Part shown: positions 5,999 through 6,135 of the stretch, one piece after another
Numbering within the stretch: the first letter of the stretch is position 1
Layout: every line of letters begins with the position of its first letter
Assembly: GCA_900319895.1 (NCBI GenBank)
Contig: ONQK01000132.1
Coordinates: 1 to 6,135, forward strand
DNA: 6,135 nt
Direction: 5' to 3'
DNA from: an uncultured Prevotella sp.
GTDB lineage: Bacteria; Bacteroidota; Bacteroidia; Bacteroidales; Bacteroidaceae
Position numbers and translations under genes: made by a program
Notes under the pieces: generated by a model
Told to the model about the DNA's origin: nothing
The model's input: only the letters and a program-made list of their open reading frames with translations
The model's database searches: none

Positions 5999-6135
5999 AA
6001 TCATTTTACTGTCGGCCAAACACATACAAGTGCCAATCCACTACCATTGCCGTCCGCGAAAATCCCGCTCCATGGAAGGCCAACGGGGCGAAAGGCATGG
6101 CCCCGCCCGTCTCTTGCCACCTCGCCCCGCCGTCC
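5999..6135. other. GC-rich non-coding stretch at the right edge
   Basis: No convincing gene begins here. An AT palindrome (TAAAAT-C-ATTTTA, 5996-6008) overlaps the stop codon of the second glycosyltransferase, but its one-base centre prevents a good RNA hairpin. From about 6040 the sequence is strongly GC-rich. CGGGGC at 6084-6089 pairs with GCCCCG at 6100-6105 around a 10-base loop; it is not followed by a T-tract, so I do not call it a terminator. Parts resemble the spacer at 3733-3959. Confidence 0.5.

Overview
The window reads as chromosomal DNA from a member of the Bacteroidales, most likely a Prevotella-like genus with moderate GC. The support is a textbook Bacteroidetes -7 promoter element (TAnnTTTG) in front of the nucleotidase gene, the absence of strong Shine-Dalgarno sites, and protein styles typical of that order: a secreted GH25 lysozyme, a double zinc-ribbon membrane protein, a periplasmic CpdB/UshA-type nucleotidase and short GT2 glycosyltransferases. 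All five convincing genes lie on the + strand. I see no tRNA, rRNA, CRISPR array, transposase or phage gene.

Layout. (1) 64-771 encodes a secreted GH25 muramidase. Ten bases later, 782-1882 encodes a 366-residue protein with two cytoplasmic zinc ribbons, one transmembrane helix and an extracytoplasmic helical-repeat plus possible NTF2-like region. The two probably share a transcript, although a promoter-like TAAATTTG lies at the lysozyme 3' end. (2) A hairpin-like terminator candidate (about 1876-1932) runs straight into a promoter (1934-1941) for 1969-3732, an exported two-domain metallophosphatase/nucleotidase. (3) A 227-base GC-rich spacer holds a 14-bp perfect palindrome and a weak hairpin. 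(4) 3960-4973 and 4970-5998 are two paralogous GT2 glycosyltransferases joined by an ATGA overlap, so they are translationally coupled. (5) 5999-6135 is a GC-rich stretch with no gene.

Biology. The genes share an envelope theme: peptidoglycan hydrolysis, an envelope-spanning zinc-ribbon protein, periplasmic nucleotide salvage and surface glycan assembly. Only the lysozyme/zinc-ribbon pair and the glycosyltransferase pair look like true operons.

Nothing here is clearly a new system. The points most worth a second look are a C8 homopolymer inside the zinc-ribbon gene that could act as a slippage switch, a 13-bp direct repeat that duplicates the lysozyme start codon in another frame, the palindrome upstream of the glycosyltransferases, and a possible shared GC-rich element in the two gene-free stretches flanking them.
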